A DNA stretch of 64,000 bases, from positions 25,761-89,760 of the forward strand of contig SVRP01000008.1 in assembly GCA_015064735.1 (NCBI GenBank), in the 5' to 3' direction. Positions 61,375 to 64,000 of this stretch are shown here, piece by piece. The DNA comes from Oscillospiraceae bacterium (GTDB taxonomy: Bacteria; Bacillota; Clostridia; Oscillospirales; CAG-272). A program made the translations under genes and the position numbers. Below the pieces are notes generated by a model. That model had not been told where the DNA came from. It searched no databases and worked only from the letters and a program-made list of their open reading frames with translations. Positions within the stretch are counted from its first letter, which is position 1. Each line of letters starts with the position of its first letter.

Positions 61375-61531
61375 TGTACTGTATCAAAGGGTGTACTGTC
61401 CGAATTTTTAGGAAAACGGAGAAAGGCGTGGGAGGTTGCGTGCCTTTCTTTGCCTTGATTTGGTTTTCCGGAAATTCAGCGGTTCTCCACAAGTACATAA
61501 AAAAGAAATTTTTTAAAAAGGAGAAAATACC

Positions 61532-64000
61532 ATGAAAAAACTCTTTTGCATTACCCTTGCGGTACTCATGGTGCTGACGGTAGTTCCTTTTGCGGCATTC
61601 GCGGCAAATGATAAGGCTCCCGGCGTACAGAGTACCGGTACAGCAGATGCACAGATAACTACGGCTGTCTGTTCCATCTGGTACACTGTTGACAGCGTTG
61701 AAGTTAAGTATCAAGACTATGATACTCTCGACGCGGCAACCGACGGCTTGAGAGATCTCTACGTAGAACCTCTTGCTGACACCACACTTACCGACACAGA
61801 CGAAGACGGAAACCTCAACAACGAGCTTTACGTTGCTGCAGGAAGCCCCGTTATCAGACTTAACGGTAACTTCCAGGGCGACTACGTTCGTCCCAACTGG
61901 TGTACCGACAAAAACGTTGGTACTTGGGTTGGCTACGATAAGAACAAGGTAGTTACTATCGTAATCGACGGTGCGAAGAACGAGAACGAGAACTACACCG
62001 TTACTTACGGTACCTCTTCTGCCGGCTTCAACACCAACGCCTTCAACCACCTCGCTTACTACAACCTCACCATCAAGAACACCAACATGCTCATCAACAT
62101 GGGCGCTAATACCTTTGACGGTGTATTCTGCTGGGCAGGTAACAGCGGTATGGCAGATCCCGGTGAATCCTCGCTGATTTTCGAGAACTGCTTCGTTCAG
62201 CAGACCGCTACCAACGAAAACGGAAGCGGAACTCTCTTCAAGATGAACGGTAAGGCTAAGAACCTTGACGCTAACAATGCTTACGCAGATGATAAGTACA
62301 ACCTTATCCTCAAGGATACCACCATTGAGGTAGGAACCGGTCTCGGCCACCAGGCTCACTGGGGCGCAGACGCTAACATTGAGCTCTACAACTCCACCAT
62401 GGCTCTTATAGGCAGCGCAGGCGACGGCTCTAACAACAACGACGCTCTTCTTAAGTTCTACGAAGCAGGCGAAGGTCGCGTATATCTTGACGCTACCTCC
62501 AAGCTCATATCCAGAAGAACCCGCGCAAGTGCTACCACCTGTCTTATCAGAACTCTTTCCAATCAATACTTCCCCGTAAGCATCGAGCTTGAAGCCGGCG
62601 CAGAGCTTGTAATGGCTAACACCGCTTCTCTTAAGAACAAGACCTACATAGCTGAAACCGCGATGACCACCCTTACCGACAAGGGCGCTTACTACACCGC
62701 TTCTAACATCGACGCGGCAGGCGGCGTAAACCTTCCTCTTTCTCTTAAGGACGCTACCTGGATCGGAGGCGACGGTGTTGTAGGTAAGGTTGGACACCCC
62801 AACAACGTAACCGTTGACCCCGATACCGGTGATGAGACAATAACCACCGATACATCCAGAATTGTATACAAGGATGCAAGCCACGGCGCAATTCTTACTA
62901 CCTCGGATAAGGCTCCTTTTGTCCTTAAGAAGAACGGCGAGGCAATTGAGGCAAACGTTTACGACCTCAACCATGCATTTGACTACGTATATTCTTTGGC
63001 AGACTCCGAAGCATGGACAATTTACCTCAACACAAGCGTTTCTACCGGCGAATACTTCAACCCCGAGACCTACGATTCCACGGCAGTTAAGACTGTTGCT
63101 ATTGACGGTCAGGGCAACACCCTTACCTCTTACAACGCAACCGCTACCTTCTACGGAATCGGTCTTTACAACCTCAAGCTTTCCAACATCAATCTTCTCT
63201 ACGGCGCAAATCAGGGAGCTTCTCTTGACTGGTCGCCCAGAAAGACTCCTTCCGATAGCTACGCTAACTACATAGCAACCGGCTCTAACCCCGTAGTTGA
63301 CACTCACTCCGAGTTCACCAACGTTGTAGGACGTCCTGTTTCTTACATAGTTAAGGCAGGTTCCTTCAAGCTCAAGGGCGGTAACTCCGGCGCGCAGAAC
63401 CTCGGTACATACGGCATTACGCTCGTTAACTCCGAGTTCACATCCACACTTGTAGATACCATGTTCATGATGAACGACAAGGGTAACCTTGACCTCGACC
63501 TTATCGGTACCACCATTAACTATATCGGCGGTGCAGGTAACAACGACGGTAACAACCACATCTTCGCTCTCAACGGCGCGGCAGTAGATATCAACGTAGA
63601 CGGTAACTCCGTACTTAAGTCCGCTTCTACAAGTACCAGAGTAACCTCGGGTATCTTCAACAACGGAACAAACTACGCAGTAAACGTAACCCTTGCTGAG
63701 GGCGCAGAGCTTTACCTTACCGGTAATGATTCCAAGACCAGCGCTAAGTTCTTCATGAATGAAAAGGCTACCACCAAGATAGTAGATAACGGCGCTAAGT
63801 GGATCGTTGGCAAGGATCTCCTTGACAACGGTGCTGTCATCAGCCTTCCTTCGACCATGTTCAAGGATGCTGTTAAGGATCACGTATGGTACGTTGGCGG
63901 CGATGCAGTAGCTAACCCCTACGGCAATGCAACGGCAACCGCTGACGTAACTCTTACTCACGCAATTCCCGTTGACCCCGCAGAGGGTAAGGTAGCTTAC
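61532..64000 (+). CDS. Large secreted repeat protein, 5' part (open at the window end)
   Basis: The first 823 codons are in the window with no stop. The signal peptide is MKKLFCITLAVLMVLTVVPF with cleavage near AAFAAND. The mature part is Asn/Asp/Thr-rich and builds repeated beta-strand rungs such as YYNLTIKNTNMLINMGANTF, LDLDLIGTTINYIGGAGNND and GTYGITLVNSEFTSTLVDTM, as in right-handed parallel beta-helices of adhesins or autotransporter-like surface proteins. No anchor is visible because the C-terminus is missing. AAAAAGGAGAAAATACC precedes the ATG. Codon use is strongly host-like and C-ending, as in the giant gene at 28937, so both are probably highly expressed. Confidence 0.85.
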   Translation, partial: MKKLFCITLAVLMVLTVVPFAAFAANDKAPGVQSTGTADAQITTAVCSIWYTVDSVEVKYQDYDTLDAATDGLRDLYVEPLADTTLTDTDEDGNLNNELYVAAGSPVIRLNGNFQGDYVRPNWCTDKNVGTWVGYDKNKVVTIVIDGAKNENENYTVTYGTSSAGFNTNAFNHLAYYNLTIKNTNMLINMGANTFDGVFCWAGNSGMADPGESSLIFENCFVQQTATNENGSGTLFKMNGKAKNLDANNAYADDKYNLILKDTTIEVGTGLGHQAHWGADANIELYNSTMALIGSAGDGSNNNDALLKFYEAGEGRVYLDATSKLISRRTRASATTCLIRTLSNQYFPVSIELEAGAELVMANTASLKNKTYIAETAMTTLTDKGAYYTASNIDAAGGVNLPLSLKDATWIGGDGVVGKVGHPNNVTVDPDTGDETITTDTSRIVYKDASHGAILTTSDKAPFVLKKNGEAIEANVYDLNHAFDYVYSLADSEAWTIYLNTSVSTGEYFNPETYDSTAVKTVAIDGQGNTLTSYNATATFYGIGLYNLKLSNINLLYGANQGASLDWSPRKTPSDSYANYIATGSNPVVDTHSEFTNVVGRPVSYIVKAGSFKLKGGNSGAQNLGTYGITLVNSEFTSTLVDTMFMMNDKGNLDLDLIGTTINYIGGAGNNDGNNHIFALNGAAVDINVDGNSVLKSASTSTRVTSGIFNNGTNYAVNVTLAEGAELYLTGNDSKTSAKFFMNEKATTKIVDNGAKWIVGKDLLDNGAVISLPSTMFKDAVKDHVWYVGGDAVANPYGNATATADVTLTHAIPVDPAEGKVAY

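Noticed and set aside
61325..63961. 878-codon open frame on the minus strand
   Set aside because: It mirrors the secreted protein gene at 61532, has no ribosome site or family match, is rich in Val/Cys/Tyr/Gly as codon-bias shadows are, and extends through the promoter of the real gene.

Overview
The window is a chromosomal origin region of a low-to-mid GC Bacillota, most likely an uncultured gut member of class Clostridia. The evidence is the gene set dnaA-dnaN-recF-remB-gyrB-gyrA beside parA-parB-noc-rsmG-mnmG, Gram-positive signal peptides and lipoboxes, canonical parS sites, a SleB-type wall hydrolase, ZapA, and a U32 peptidase. The species cannot be named from sequence alone.

Layout. 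1-5.3 kb: end of a PHP phosphatase, a YitT membrane protein, small membrane and hypothetical genes, an unusual XRE-TM-leucine-rich-repeat protein and a polysaccharide deacetylase. Three of these small transcription units start at copies of the same promoter-carrying repeat. 5.5-9.3 kb: an AT-rich accessory module (serine recombinase, HNH nuclease, HExxH protein), then tRNA-Gln and tRNA-Arg among fragments of tRNA 3' ends. 9.3-14.4 kb: small genes, arrays of GC palindromes, and a two-gene AAA ATPase plus putative nuclease cassette lying against tRNA-Ser and flanked by a direct repeat of the tRNA 3' end. 14.4-24.7 kb: a leftward housekeeping run, read from right to left as mnmG, rsmG, noc-like, parA, a ParB-N stub, parB, serS, a membrane protein, rarA and a GtrA protein. 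Five parS sites lie within it.

24.7-47 kb: rightward DUF4091 protein, purC, a 5.7-kb surface-protein gene, dnaA, dnaN, recF, remB, gyrB, an SGNH-like protein, a DUF559 protein, gyrA and a lipoprotein. Two clusters of variant DnaA boxes (TTTTCCATA type) lie at 28.46-28.63 kb and 36.97-37.34 kb. They look like a bipartite oriC whose halves flank the giant gene plus dnaA. DnaA itself carries an altered DNA-recognition signature (RDYAT instead of RDHTT or RDHST), which may match the altered boxes. The usual rpmH-rnpA-yidC-jag-mnmE block is absent between mnmG and dnaA.

47-64 kb: large tandem arrays of a 377-bp repeat, a SleB-type hydrolase, a SLOG protein, a small ribbon-helix-helix repressor with its probable operator, an orphan sugar-type solute-binding protein, an SGNH hydrolase, ROK kinase-nth-proB, zapA, a U32 peptidase, and the 5' part of a secreted protein that runs off the window.

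The strongest candidates for something undescribed are the ATPase/nuclease cassette at tRNA-Ser, the recombinase-HNH-HExxH operon, the matching DnaA and DnaA-box changes, the branched palindrome arrays, and the membrane protein ending in a ribosomal-L15-like domain.
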